64,000 nt of DNA from positions 19,361,450 to 19,425,449 of the forward strand of contig OU862927.1 of NCBI GenBank assembly GCA_917880885.1, read 5' to 3'. Positions 41,471 to 52,366 of the stretch are shown in pieces; position 1 is the stretch's first letter, and the number at the start of each line of letters is the position of its first letter. The DNA is from Limnephilus marmoratus. Taxonomy: Eukaryota; Arthropoda; Insecta; Trichoptera; Limnephilidae. Made by a program: the position numbers and the translations under genes. The notes under the pieces are model-generated. The model saw only the letters and a list, made by a program, of their open reading frames with translations. It ran no database searches and was not told the origin of the DNA.

Positions 41471-41865
41471 TGACTCTTTACTCGCATTCCGAAGGTCGCG
41501 GGATAGAATCCTGGCGTGGCAAGTAAATTTTATTTAATTAATTTGTGTATTTCACATTTTATTCATTTAAAATAATATATAGTATATTTGCGGCACGTTC
41601 CAGATTGGAATATACTTTCAGTATCGCCCTGGTCTAAGACTACCATTCAGAATTGAAACGTTGCTTGAAATGGCTTTAGCCGTGTTTGGTGACCAGATCT
41701 GAATAGCCAGGTACTTCCCCACCTTCCTCTTCCCTATATCCTTCCCCTCCCCACTACCTTCAGCCTCACAACATACCCCAATTGGGGATGCCATAGTCCC
41801 ACTGGCTCCAGACAGGAGCAGTTGGGACTCTTGTGCGGTATTCATGTAAAAAAAAATAAAACAAT
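41471..41865 (+). mobile_element. SINE-A copy, partial head
   Basis: The head remnant (CATTCCGAAGGTCGCGGGAT, AGAATCCTGGCGTGGC), linker and complete body end with CTCTTGTGCGGTATTCATG and an A-rich tail at 41848-41861. A short second 3' end of the family follows at 41868-41935. Confidence 0.8.
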
Positions 41866-41981
41866 CGGGAATGCCATAGTCTCATTGGCTACAGATGGGA
41901 GTAGTTGAGACTCTTCTCTATTCACATTTTCTTATGGTAATTTTGATTTACTTTAAATTTAAAAAAATAAAATTAACATTA

Positions 41982-42662
41982 ACTGTAACCCTAAGTGACC
42001 AGCTCAGGTATGGGGGCTCCATCGAAGCCAGAGTAAAGTTAGCCTCCCAAAAACTGGGCGTACTGTACAGGGCCCGCAGATACTTTAATAGTACACAACT
42101 GCTAACCTTGTACAAATCACAAGTACGCCCCACGGTTGAATTTGGCAGCCATCTCTGGTCTGGAGCTCCAAAATACCTGAAAAATACCCTCGACTCTGTG
42201 CAGAAACGGGCGGTCCGTTTGATAGATTCTCCCATCTTAACAGACGGATTGCAATCTTTAGAGCACAGGCGTCGGGTGGGAATGCTATCCTTGTTCTACC
42301 GGTATTACAATGGAAGATGCTCTGAAGAACTAGCATCATTGATCCCTTCGGCACCGGTGCATAGTCGGGAAACACGCCAAACGCGTGCCCAACATTTGTA
42401 CACGGTTGACATTTGTCACATGAGAACGGGTCGTTTCTTCGACTCGTTCTTGTGTTCAACAGCTCGGCTGTGGAATGATTTGCCGGCCTCTGTGTTTCCT
42501 CCTTCCTACAACATGGGTCTCTTCAAGACCAATGTTCATTCCTTCCTCTCCTCAAAAAGACTCTCCACACAGCATCCCAGATGACATAGGCCCTGAGGGA
42601 AATTATTTTCCTCAGGGCCTCCTGTGTGGAGTTAATGTAAAAAAAAAAAAAAAAAAAAAAAG
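41982..42662 (+). pseudogene. CR1-like LINE, RT C-terminus, intact tail
   Basis: Enters the RT frame at GVTLSDQLRYGGSIEARV and continues through LGVLYRARRYFNSTQLL, LTLYKSQVRPTVEFGSHLW and KRAVRLIDSPILTDGLQSLE to ICHMRTGRFFDSFLCSTARL, WNDLPASVFPPSYNM and a stop at 42582-42584. The 3' UTR holds the two-stem hairpin (42563-42631) and A22. It is 5'-truncated and without the active site. The intact frame and long tail suggest recent insertion. Confidence 0.85.
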
Positions 42663-43032
42663 TTCCGCGAATTAGACACAATAACAACAAACAATTCTTC
42701 TTAGAATCTTTCCATCAAGAATATCTCATATCTTTGGCAAATTAGCGAAAGTATTATGACTTACAACATTCTACGAGCACGTTCTGAATAATATTATCTA
42801 AAAAGCATCTAACACTTATGTTGTATAGGCAGGTTAAGTCAAACCTGTTAAAAGGTGGTTATGTATGAGTCAGAACAAAGGAATGCCTCTTTGTTCCGAC
42901 ACGTAATAATATAATGATGGCTTAAAGTGCAAGTTTGCAACTTCACCTCTCTCACCTCACTAGTCAATAGTTACGAAAGATATTATCTTAACTATTCGGT
43001 TTGTAAAGCTAAAATTCTGTTGTTTTGCGTTC
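42663..43032. other. No recognisable gene
   Basis: AT-rich spacer. No feature seen. Confidence 0.4.
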
Positions 43033-43036
43033 TGAA

Positions 43037-43749
43037 GAGCGTTTAACCAGCCAGCGGACAAAAATCCACATTTTGTCGAAAGTTGTTCTTACGATCGTGC
43101 AGGGCGGTTACAATGAGAAAGATGAATTATTTTCCGTATCAGCTTTTTTAAATTATAACTCAATATCGAATTTATTTCAATCCAAATTAGCTTTAATTTA
43201 TACCTTCTTCCAAAAATGCTGAAAGGCGTGATGATAAAACTATTAAAATAATGTACTTTTTGAAATTATTTTTTGATTATAGATATTTATCATTTTTCAA
43301 TAATGTCTAAATTTAAAAAGAATGTTAAAAAAATCAGAAATATATTAGTTTGTAAGTGCGCAAATAAATACACAAATGGACCAATTTTCGTCAAGAAACA
43401 CATGTATGTAAATATTTTTTAATGATTTTATTGAAACTAAAATTAAAATGCTAAAACATGCGTTTGCTAGATAATGTATCGATTTATTTTACTGCATGAT
43501 TATATTATTTGAAATGGGTGTGGTATAATACAAAATCTTTTTTGAAAATTTAACAAATCTGCCAAAGACCTATGGAATAACCTTATTATACTAAAAATTA
43601 AAATAATTTCTCAAAATTTATTAAATGCGAATGCTAGATAAAAGAACAATCTTTCGAAATCCATTTATAATTTTTGGCGGAAAAGAGTCAATACGTCTAA
43701 AATCTGATTTGAAAATGACATATTTCTGGTTTTCTCTGGTAATGCCCTC
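43037..43749 (+). mobile_element. TTAA-family MITE, copy 2, TGAA target
   Basis: Begins GAGCGTTTAACCAGCC and ends TCTCTGGTAATGCCCTC. TGAA is at 43033-43036 and again at 43750-43753. The other copies use TTAA, so this one either entered a variant target or both sides changed alike. The former is simpler. Confidence 0.8.
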
Positions 43750-43914
43750 TGAAGCAAGAGAAACTCTCGCAAACGTTGTGAGATTTGGGAAAAAAGGATG
43801 TGTGTAATTTCTTGGCCCTTCGCGTATGTATTCTTTTACATTAATTTTAAATTTTGCTTTATATTGGGATGGCGGAAAATATGTGTAGTGAAAATACTTA
43901 ATGAACAATCAAGT

Positions 43915-44524
43915 CTTTTTTGTGAATACCGCACGAGAGTCCCAACTTCTCCCAACTAGAGATGGTTTTGCCGGAGGCCTCCGAGACATGCTTCCTTTTA
44001 AAAGTCCTTGAGTTCCTGGAGCAGGTCCCGGGAGCCAACCGACTCGCGAATGGCTTGGACCGAGACGCGCGGGTTCGCACCTCGGGACCGGAGTCCGCAA
44101 AAGAATTTTAACGCGCAACCTGCTCGTGAATTGCGAGTGGCTCGGACCGAGACGCACGGGTTTGACGAGTGCCAGTGGCTCGGACCGCCGAATTCCGGGT
44201 ACAAGTACTGGACCGGTTTCTTTGGGAGTAGTCGATTTGAAAAAATAGTAGGAGTAGGATTCGCGCAAAGAACCCAAGTACAAGAGCCAGCTGAACCTAC
44301 ATATCGCTACTCCCAACCGCCTGTTGAAAGTGAGACTATAACATCCCCAATTTGGGTATGAGGTAGTTGGGAGGGGAATGAAATGGGGAAGAGTATTCGG
44401 GAAGTAGCTGGCTATTTAGACCAAGTCAACAAATACAGCTAAAAGCATTTCAAACAACGTTTTATTTCTGAATGGTAGTCTTAAACCAGGGCCATATTGG
44501 GAGTATCTTCCTCTCTAGAACGTG
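43915..44524 (-). mobile_element. SINE-A copy split by an hAT-like element
   Basis: The 3' end (complement of GTGAATACCGCACGAGAG) lies at 43920-43948 and the body (GAGACTATAACATCCCCAAT, AACGTTTTATTTCTGAATGG) at 44318-44524, separated by a 353-bp insertion with an 8-bp duplication. Confidence 0.75.
43957..44309. mobile_element. hAT-like GC-rich element, 8-bp duplication
   Basis: CTCCCAAC is found at 43949-43956 and 44310-44317. The element starts TAGAGATGG and its other end reads TAGCGATAT in complement, so the short TIR is TAGNGAT. Inside, GGCTYGGACCGAGACGC occurs twice and GTGGCTCGGACCG a third time. Long frames on both strands reflect high GC and have no motif. Confidence 0.75.
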
Positions 44525-45094
44525 TTTTTTAATAAGACGTTTTCAGTTTTAAGTTTTTTTACGCTCGGTAATATTTTTCGTGAGAACGCCAAACAAACAT
44601 GCCATATTGCAAACTAACAACAAATACTGGTACACTAAAATAAACAAACTTTGGTTGTAATCTCCTTTTTTGGTAGATTTCTGCTAAAAGTTCGTAGAGC
44701 ATTTAAGTTTTTTAAATACTAGATCACATTTTTATTCATACGCATATATCAATGATGTATGTCAATTATAAACACTTTCACTATTAAACTACTTTTTGAC
44801 CAAAAACGAATTTCAACAAACACAAACTATTATCAACAGTCCAGTTAAACAAACGTAAAAAAAATCATAAAAACTCCGACGGAAAACACAAGCATTGAAT
44901 AAAAACATCACAAATACAACAAAAAAAATGAAATTGAAAATTAAAAGAAGAATTAAAGAACAAATAGCCAATATTAAAAGTAAAATAATAAAAAGCATGT
45001 ATGTAAAAAACAATATAGATCGTTATATACGACCGTACCTCATAGTATTCGCCGATTTTTTTTCATTACCGCTTGTATGTATTTTATTTTATTT
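44525..45094. other. No recognisable gene
   Basis: AT-rich. The small frame at 44895-45131 is Lys-rich on one strand and hydrophobic on the other because of A-rich composition. Confidence 0.4.
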
Positions 45095-46568
45095 CGTACA
45101 AGCTGACCCTGTCACGCATTGCTGTGGCTAACTAAACACAACGCCATCTACTGGATGGTTATCCAACCTTTATAACACCGCCATCTTTGAGTTAATCGCG
45201 AAGAGACAGACAGACAGAAAGACAGACGCCGCGGAGAACTTTAATTTGTAATACGTAGAGATGGTGCGAAAGATTATAATAATGTGCATGAAATGCTTGA
45301 GGTAACTAACGTATTTAAGTTTAAGTTTTAAAAAAAGATTAATACTGTATCCGTTTAAATAACTTTCCAACTGCCGCATTTTTTTTTTTTTTTTTTTTAC
45401 ATTAACTCCACACAGGAGGCCCTGAGGAAAATAATTTCCCTTAGGGCCTATGTCATCTGGGATGCTGTGTGGAGGGTCTTTTTGAGGAGAGGAAGGAATG
45501 AACATTGGTCTTGAAGAGACCCATGTTGTAGGAAGGAGGAAACACAGAGGCCGGCAAATCATTCCACAGCCGAGCTGTTGAACACAAGAACGAGTCGAAG
45601 AAACGACCCGTTCTCATGTGACAAATGTCAACCGTGTACAAATGTTGGGCACGAGTTTGGCGTGTTTCCCGACTATGCACCGGTGCCGAAGGGATCAATG
45701 ATGCTAGTTCCTCGGAGCATCTTCCATTGTAATACCGGTAGAACAAGGATAGCATTCCCACCCGACGCCTGTGCTCTAAAGATTGCAATCCGTCTGTTAA
45801 GATGGGAGAATCTATCAAACGGACCGCCCGTTTCTGCACAGAGTCGAGGGTATTTTTCAGGTATTTTGGAGCTCCAGACCAGAGATGGCTGCCAAATTCA
45901 ACCGTGGGGCGTACTTGTGATTTGTACAAGGTTAGCAGTTGTGTACTATTAAAGTATCTGCGGGCCCTGTACAGCACGCCCAGTTTTTGGGAGGCTAGCT
46001 TTACTCTGGCTTCAATGGAGCCCCCATACCTGAGCTGGTCACTTAGGGTTACACCAAGCATATCAATGGAGGGCCTGTTCGGAAGATTGCTTCCGTTGAA
46101 AGAGACTAGATTTTCATTTCGATCCCTTTTGGACGTAATCAGACAAGATTGGGTCTTTGAAACATTAAATTCAACGAGATTATTTTTACCCCAAGAGAAA
46201 ACACTCTCGAGGTAGCCATTAGTAAAAGATAGAGATATATGCCACCACGGACTTCTTTTTAATCTATGAAAGAGGAATATCTCACCAAGCATTGTTTTGT
46301 TTTATTTATATGTTAAAGGGATTGGGCAGTGTTTTCGATGAAAGCTACCAGGCGACTTGACTTTTTCCGACAATTCTAACAATTATATTATCGTTATGAT
46401 TCAATCAATTTACACAAATCCTTGACAAATAATATGCCGAAACCTTCCTCACAAAACACTCTATCTATTGGTGAAAACTGCATGAAAATCTGTTTAGCAG
46501 TTTTGAGTTTATCACGAACAGACAGACAGATAGACGACCCGGAGGACTCTAATTTATAATATGTAGAG
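45095..46568 (-). mobile_element. Helitron-like element split by a CR1-like LINE
   Basis: Reverse-strand order: TCTCTACATATTATAAATTA at 46568, GACAGACAG-rich start, GAATATTCCTCTTT-like region, then, left of the LINE, TAAATGGATAC-like sequence and the 3' end (TTGGATAACCATCCAGTAG, AGCCACAGCAATGCGTGACA). The words match the element at 28528-29170. The LINE at 45371-46215 lies inside. Confidence 0.6.
45375..46215 (-). pseudogene. CR1-like LINE, RT C-terminal half
   Basis: The reverse frame starts in the RT at ESVFSWGKNNLVEFNVSKTQ, then SCLITSKRDRNENLVSF, NRPSIDMLGVTLSDQL and onward as in the copy at 41982 to a stop near 45453. The first about 28 codons of the open frame come from the flanking element. 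The hairpin lies at 45405-45474 and poly-T (A tail) at 45379-45400. It extends further upstream than the copies at 41982 and 55110. Confidence 0.85.
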
Positions 46569-46947
46569 ATGTAGAGAAGATAGAGATGGGTATAGTAAGC
46601 TATCCGTAAAAGATAGATATATGCCATCGTAGACTTTTTGGTAGATCTATAAAAGAGGAATATCCCACCAAGCGTTGTTTTGTTATATCTCAAAGGGATT
46701 AGGCAGCGTTTTCATTGAAAGCTACAAGGCGGCTTGTCTTTTTCAGATACTTCTAACAATTATCGTTATGATTTAACCGATTCACACAAATCCTTGTGAA
46801 AATCATATACCTAAACCTTCCTCACGAAACACTCTATCTATTGGTGAAAACTGCATGAAAATCTGTTCAGCAGTTTTTGAGTTTATCGCGAACAGACAGA
46901 CAGATAGACTACGCGGAGGACTTTAATTTATAATATGTAGAGATTAG
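46300..46947 (-). mobile_element. Helitron-like 5' halves in tandem
   Basis: Two units of about 270-380 bp, ending at 46568 and 46947 with TATAATATGTAGAGAT, share ACACTCTATCTATTGGTGAA, CTGCATGAAAATCTGTT and GCGAACAGACAGACAGATAG. The unit at 46300-46568 is also the start of the element above. Their tandem order suggests end-bypass or unequal exchange. Confidence 0.6.
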
Positions 46948-46949
46948 TT

Positions 46950-47845
46950 TTATTTTGCTTCATTAAAATATTTCACATTTGATTGAATTTTATAAAACTG
47001 AGAGCCTCAGCCAGTAAGGCACACGTTATCAAATAGTGTTTCAAAATGTGTAAAATAAAATAAAAAGTTTTAAAAAAGATTTATTATAAAATAACAAACT
47101 TTATTAACACCAGTTTCAAAATATTGGTTCACGTTTATAATATGTATGCATATATCCATATCGTATACAGTGAAGATGCAAAACTCCAAAGTTCATTACC
47201 TCAGTTGATATACACTATTATAACATTCGATTGTAGTGTGTAGTGGCGACAGGTATTACGAGTAGGTATAATAATATATTATGAGTGCAGCTTTGTTCGG
47301 TATTTTTTACTGTTCAAGATAAGCGGAAGTATATTTTTTACATTGAAGCAATAAATCAAAAGTAATAAAATATATTTTAATGTCGTACTTGAAACTATGT
47401 ACCTGTTTTTTTATCTAACAAAATACTTCACAATTCCTAGCAAAAACGATTGGCGAACGTTCGATTGAAATATTCGCAATTTTATCATCACAATATTTTG
47501 TCATACAAGGTTTGCAAAATAAGGTAAATATTTATCTAACCGTTACACTTTTAGGAACAGATTTTCTTGTTTTATTGTACATTTATTTGTACAAAATATT
47601 TACATACATAATTGATATCAGAGTAATAATTACACGTATAAAATATCGCGAGCGGAAATTTGAAATGTTGTACAGGACAATAAATCCAAAAATGAGTTAA
47701 ATGTGTCATTTTCTCTGATTTTTTTCCTCTCTTTCGATCTGCGTCGTCGAAATATTTCTAGGAATAAAGAACGTCTTTTACTTCGTGCATTTTAAGAGGA
47801 TTATTTGCTGACAAATCCTTACATCCTTATCCTTATCCTTCCTTA
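46950..47845. other. No recognisable gene
   Basis: AT-rich, with no recognisable coding frame. No repeat boundary seen. Confidence 0.4.
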
Positions 47846-47847
47846 CA

Positions 47848-48356
47848 TAGTATAAAATGAAGTCGCTCAAAATGTATGTGCGCGTTAATCTTTTAAACTA
47901 CGCAACGGTTTTTCATACGGTTTTCACCAATAGATAGAGTGATTGAAGAGGAATGTTTATATGTATAATACATGTAAATTATATTAGAGAAAAGCCGAGA
48001 AATTCAAAGAAAACATATTTTTGTGCGATTTAAAACGGCTGGCGGGCCGTACTACTATAGTCACTTTTGAAATTCGTTCTACGGAAGAAATTGGAAAATA
48101 GATGTCCTAGAGTAAGTAGGTATTTGATTTTCCCTTTTCAAATATCCAGTGTTGCATTGCAAGCATTGTATAATTAGTGGCGAGTTAATTAGTTTATATA
48201 TATAATACATGCTTATTATAGTAGAGAAAAGCCGATAAATTCAAATATTCAATTCAGGCAGCGGGCAGCTGGCAAGCGGGTGGTGTTGATTTTATTAATG
48301 TTGTGTAATGGCGTTGTGTTTCGTTAGCCACAGCAACGTGTGTCCGGGTCTGCTAG
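47848..48356 (+). mobile_element. Helitron-like element
   Basis: AAAATGAAGTCGCTCAAAATG, TTTTCATACGGTTTTCACC, then two copies of AGTAGAGAAAAGCCGA.AAATTC, and the end TTAGCCACAGCAACGTGTGT, CCGGGTCTGCTAG before T. Non-coding. Confidence 0.6.
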
Positions 48357-49010
48357 TTAAGAGGAAATACTAGCGGCGTTTTTCCATACAAACGTATTCC
48401 CCGTTTATCTCTCTGGATTTTGACCCTAGAGCAAAATTTTTTTTTACATAATATAGATATCGACCACTAGCGTGTCGGTACGTTTTGCTTTTTTTGATAA
48501 TTTACTTTTTATAGAAGTTAGGACCTTCCAAAAATGAATAAAATTGCCTAATTTAAACGCCGTCAAAAAACGTTCAGTATACAAACTAAACAATGTATTT
48601 TGAAAAAAAGCAAAACGTACCGACATAGAATATTTTCTTTTAATACAGTTAGTAAAAAAATTTTTTTTAATCCGTCCAGTTTTGGAGAAGAAAAATGGGG
48701 AATACAAAACATCGATTTCGAAGATTTTATTTAGGTATTTTCGGCCCGACGTGCAGGTGTCCCTTTCGCTCATTTCTCCTGAGGGGGGCCGGGGAACAAG
48801 GGTTTTGACAAATACATACATATAAAGCGAAGTAGTGATGTAACGAATTTTATCGGTAGACTAGTGTTGTCCTTGCCCGAGTAATCGATATTTTTTATTC
48901 GTTTTTTTTTCTGTTTAGTGAGTCATCGCGGTATACCAATACTGACCGTGCTTTCATACTAAAATTGTGCAAAATTAAAATTGTTTATATCAAGTACTAT
49001 AATAAATTTT
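48357..49010. other. No recognisable gene
   Basis: Contains an inverted pair: GTCGGTACGTTTTGCTTTTT at 48474 and AAAAAGCAAAACGTACCGAC at about 48606, a possible small foldback of about 150 bp. The reverse frame at 48444-48821 shows no known motif. Confidence 0.45.
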
Positions 49011-49012
49011 CA

Positions 49013-49370
49013 ATTTGGGAGGCGTTTTAGGTACCATCGCCCCGGAAACCATTTATTGGATAACCAACACCCCCACCACTTGGTCACCCCAATGGTCCGC
49101 TATGTTTGGTGACTGAGCATGGGTTTCCGGGTTCACGGGTGAGGTCTGCATGGATTTTGGTGGCGGATGATTTTGTTCACTTACTGCGTGGCGGGCCGGA
49201 TTGGGAGAAACTGGAAGAGGGAGATCTTTTGATCTCTACAGCCGGACTCTCTCCACCATCATTTCATACTTTTACCTACCCAGAAATTCCTCTCCTTCCT
49301 TTCATTAAAAATTACCTCCACACAGCTTCTCTAATGACTTTGCTATACTATAAGGGTATTTAACTTAAAA
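49013..49370 (+). mobile_element. SINE-B, full-length with internal loss
   Basis: Head (GGGAGGCGTTTTAGGTACC, GGTCACCCCAATGGTCCGC) and middle (GGATTGGGAGAAACTGGAAG) are well preserved. After GCCGGACTCTCTCC a segment is missing. The 3' part (CCACACAGCTTCTCTAATGAC) keeps only the first arm of the hairpin. Confidence 0.7.
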
Positions 49371-50430
49371 ATAATTTTTATATTTCATTTTATATAATTG
49401 CATTTTGTGATATTTTTAAGTAATTAATCACCTCTCCCTTGAATATTTTGTCTATAATTCTCATATGCCTATAGTTGTTTGTCTTTTAATATTAATCTTA
49501 TCCTGACGAAGAACACTCTGTTTTCGAAACATGTTGATAATATTGATTACATAAAGCTGTTTCTACAAAGTTATTTGTTCTCATTTAATTAAGAATGATG
49601 CCACAAAGATTGGACCCATTTGCAGCATTTCAAGCTGGGTAGCGATAACCAATTCGTTTGTGCAATTTCAATCAATGCATTTCTGTGTTTCTCGAGAACC
49701 CTTCTATGGGCTTACACATCATTAGGTAGTACTTTTACGCCAGTTTATTAAACATTTGTGGTCAGAAACATCCAAGTAGTGTAGTTTTGTAGCTCTAGCA
49801 CATATGAAGCTGTGTGACTTTTGCACTCCCAGAAATAAAACCTTTTTAGTATAATTATCATTATGCATATATCCAATTGTATATCCGCATGTACATTATT
49901 TGGCTTATAGTAAATATGTTATTTTCCACATCAAGTATAGGTACAATAAAATAGATGCAAGAATGTTTTTTTTTTTGATAAATTAATAACGTAAAAAATA
50001 TCCTATATATATTTATTCTCAAAACTCTTGAGAACATATCGTCGTTGCATTCACAAAATATCCCGTGTAAGGTTTTCGAACAATTTTTTTTTGTTTACAC
50101 CATTTGATTCACAACGGTTTCCTAAATAATCTGACATAAATATATCCCATTTTTCAAACTCATCTTTTTAATCATTTTAGAGGCAACTCTGACCATTACT
50201 TGTAATTAATGGTAGTTATTTAAAAAATATATACTACATATACTACAGAAATATAAAAAAATATAAAATTAAATCCCTATATACTACAGAAATATAAAAA
50301 AAATATAAAATTAAAATGAGAAAAAAAAGTTTTTTGTGTGCAAGAATTCGTATTATTTTTGTAGCTCAAATTTGTCGCACATAAATTAAAATTACCCAAA
50401 GAATTTTTTTTTTATAATATACAATAATCT
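49371..50430. other. No gene apart from a ribozyme-like motif
   Basis: AT-rich. It holds the hammerhead-like site at 49494 and a roughly 50-bp tandem duplication near 50225-50325 (TACTACAGAAATATAAAAAA). Otherwise nothing recognised. Confidence 0.45.
49494..49540 (+). ncRNA. Hammerhead-ribozyme-like core
   Basis: CTGACGA (49503-49509), A, stem II GAACA/TGTTTTC around CTC, GAAA (49526-49529), then the palindrome ACATGT followed by T. Stem I pairs TTATC before the core with GATAA after it, five perfect pairs. This locus has no inverted partner. One extra base precedes stem II. Confidence 0.6.
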
Positions 50431-50900
50431 CAACAATCTAAAAAGAGTATATTATGCACTAATCCAGTCATTAATTCAATATGGAATTATTGGATGGGGG
50501 GGGGGGGGGTCATACAACAATATTCTAACCCCGATCAAAGTAATCCAGAAACTAATCATTAAAGTATTCCTTAAGAAACCCTCCACCTATCTAACAGAAA
50601 CGCTTTTCGCAGATTTCACGGTGCCTCGAGGAGAGAATATCTTCAAGAAAAATGCAATTATCCTAATTTACAAAGATAATATAAATATCATCAAAAAATT
50701 TGAAACTCACCAATCAAAAAGATATGAAGATAACATCAAAATACCAAAATTTAATACCAAACTAATGCAAAACAATTTATTATATCTATTAGGGATAAAG
50801 TTTTTCAACAACCTTCCCATTGAAATAAAAAAACCAAAGACATCAATAAACTGAAACTCAAACTGAAGCTACACTTCATCAGGAATAATTAACTAAATAA
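50430..50900 (+). pseudogene. RT C-terminal fragment, Jockey-type, with G-run
   Basis: The conceptual frame gives NNLNNLKRVYYALIQSLIQY then GIIGW, a G-run at 50498-50509 that breaks the frame, then VIQKLIIKVFLKKPSTYLTE, RGENIFKKNAIILIYKDN and LLYLLGIKFFNNLPIEIKK to about 50890. It follows the standard order of Jockey-type RT tails and belongs with the fragment at 34950. Confidence 0.65.
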
Positions 50901-51115
50901 CTACCTGTTTTTCTCATTCTTTCTATTTATTATTAATCTATATTCATCTCTATTTTATTTTGTTTTTTCGAATTTCTCCCAAGTGCACAATATTTTAGTA
51001 TGTAACCGTATCCTATGTATGTACACCATATGTAATTTATATAACTCCACTGTACAATTATATATCTACCTATATTAAATATAAAAAAATATATATATAT
51101 ATGTATATATATATA

Positions 51116-51499
51116 CAGGGTGTTAAGGGACGTACTTGACTTACTTTAACCAGTGATTCCTGACATTATTTGGAGTAAAAAATGTTAATGAAATTTTGGT
51201 CTCCGGTGACTTCTTGGATGACTTTTTTTTAATTTTTTCAAATTTTTTTTCTTCAAAATCAAACAAAAAAAAATTTCTTCTGCATGTCGTCACTGATCAC
51301 TCAGCCGAGTAACTGACCAACCCCTAACCCCGCCTCTAACTGTCCAATACCTACCATTTTTTTGTGTTTTTGTAGAAAAAATAAATAAAAAAAACTCCCA
51401 AAAAGTCACCGGAGACCAAAATTTTATTTACATTTTTCACTCCAAATAATGTCAGGAATCACTGGTTAAAGTAAGTCAAGTACGTCCCTTAACACCTTG
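51116..51499. mobile_element. TA-flanked MITE, CAGGGTGTTAAGG family, copy 2
   Basis: Uninterrupted copy: CAGGGTGTTAAGGGACGTAC at the left, its complement ending CACCTTG at the right, TA on both sides, and TTTTGGTCTCCGGTGACTTC facing its complement. It sits in a (TA)n stretch. It supplies the empty-site sequence TTTAACCAGTG used to interpret the copy at 56720. Confidence 0.85.
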
Positions 51500-51611
51500 T
51501 ATATATATATACATATATTTGTATGTTATGGTTAAGGTTTTCACGGGTGTAAGATGTAAAACAATTTTCTCGGTTTACCCGCGTAACGTAGTCCTGAGAA
51601 GGACTTTTTAA

Positions 51612-51658
51612 CTCCTGACGTTTCGGACAGATCACACTGTCCATCTTCAGAGGCCTTA
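51612..51658 (-). ncRNA. Hammerhead-ribozyme-like core, left arm
   Basis: Reverse strand: CTGAAGA (51644-51650), U, stem II GGACAG/CTGTCC, GAAA, palindrome ACGT followed by C (cleavage triplet GUC). Stem I: CCT before the core and AGG after it. Identical to the core in the right arm. Confidence 0.55.
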
Positions 51659-51835
51659 TGTCTTTAGTTTTTGTCTCAAACTGATAGCTTTCGTATGTCT
51701 GTTTGGTCCAGAGTCCAAGACTTAAGTGAGTGCAAATCAATTCTTATGGCTAGAACGGAGTACCCGGGTTGAATGTGATTTATGGTGCTGGGGGTACGAG
51801 GTGGGGCCGGCAGTCATAAGACATAAGGTAAGACA

Positions 51836-51884
51836 TAAGGCCTCTGAAGATGGACAGTGTGATCTGTCCGAAACGTCAGGAGTT
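51836..51884 (+). ncRNA. Hammerhead-ribozyme-like core, right arm
   Basis: CTGAAGA (51844-51850), U, stem II GGACAG/CTGTCC with loop TGTGAT, GAAA (51870-51873), palindrome ACGT followed by C. Stem I: CCT with AGG. The cleavage site would fall after the C at 51877. Confidence 0.55.
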
Positions 51885-51908
51885 AAAAAGTCCTTCTCAG
51901 GACTACGT

Positions 51909-52335
51909 TTTTTTTTTTTTTTTTTACAGTGAATACCGCACAAGAATCTCAACTGCTCCCGTCTGGAGCCAGTGAGACTATGGCATCCCCAACTGGGGTA
52001 TGTTGTGAGGCTGAAGGTGGTGGGGAGGGGAAGGAGGTGGGGAAGAGGAAGGTTGGGAAGTACCTGGCTATTCAGATCTGGTCACTAAACACGGCTAAAG
52101 CCATTTTCAAGCAACGTTTCAATTCTGAATGGTGGTCTTACACCAGGGCGATACTAATAGTATCTTCCACTCTGGAACATGCCGCAAATATACTATATAT
52201 TATTTTAAATGAATTAATTGTGAAATAACACAAATTAATCAAATAAAATTTATTTGCGCATGCCGGGTTCGAACCCGCGACCTCCGGAATGTGAGTCAAG
52301 AGTCTTAGCCACTGGACTACGGAGGTCGTCGTCGT
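51909..52335 (-). mobile_element. SINE-A, full-length reference copy
   Basis: The reverse strand starts with the tRNA-like head (52255-52325; A box in CAGTGGCTAAGAC, B box GGGTTCGAACCC), then the linker with ATATATAGTATATTTGCGGC, the body (CCAGAGTGGAAGATACT, TTGAAACGTTGCTTGAAAAT, GACCAGATCTGAATAGCC) and an A tail (poly-T 51909-51925). About 420 bp. The sense orientation is opposite to the open frame 51929-52228, which is therefore meaningless. Confidence 0.9.
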
Positions 52336-52366
52336 TACGCGGGTAAACCGAGAAAATTGTTTTACA

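Larger units (their letters stand above)
51555..52366. mobile_element. Foldback element II, split by a SINE
   Basis: The left arm (51555-51664) is the complement of the right arm (51830-51908 plus 52336-52366): TGTAAAACAATTTTCTCGG, CGTAACGTAGTCCTGAG and AACTCCTGACGTTTCGG. The loop is about 165 bp. A SINE-A copy interrupts the right arm between GGACTACG and TTACGCGGG. Each arm carries a hammerhead-like core, on opposite strands. Confidence 0.9.

Noticed and set aside
44008..44361. GC-rich frame of 117 codons and overlapping reverse frames
   Set aside because: Inside an hAT-like non-autonomous element; open frames on both strands reflect GC-rich repeats.
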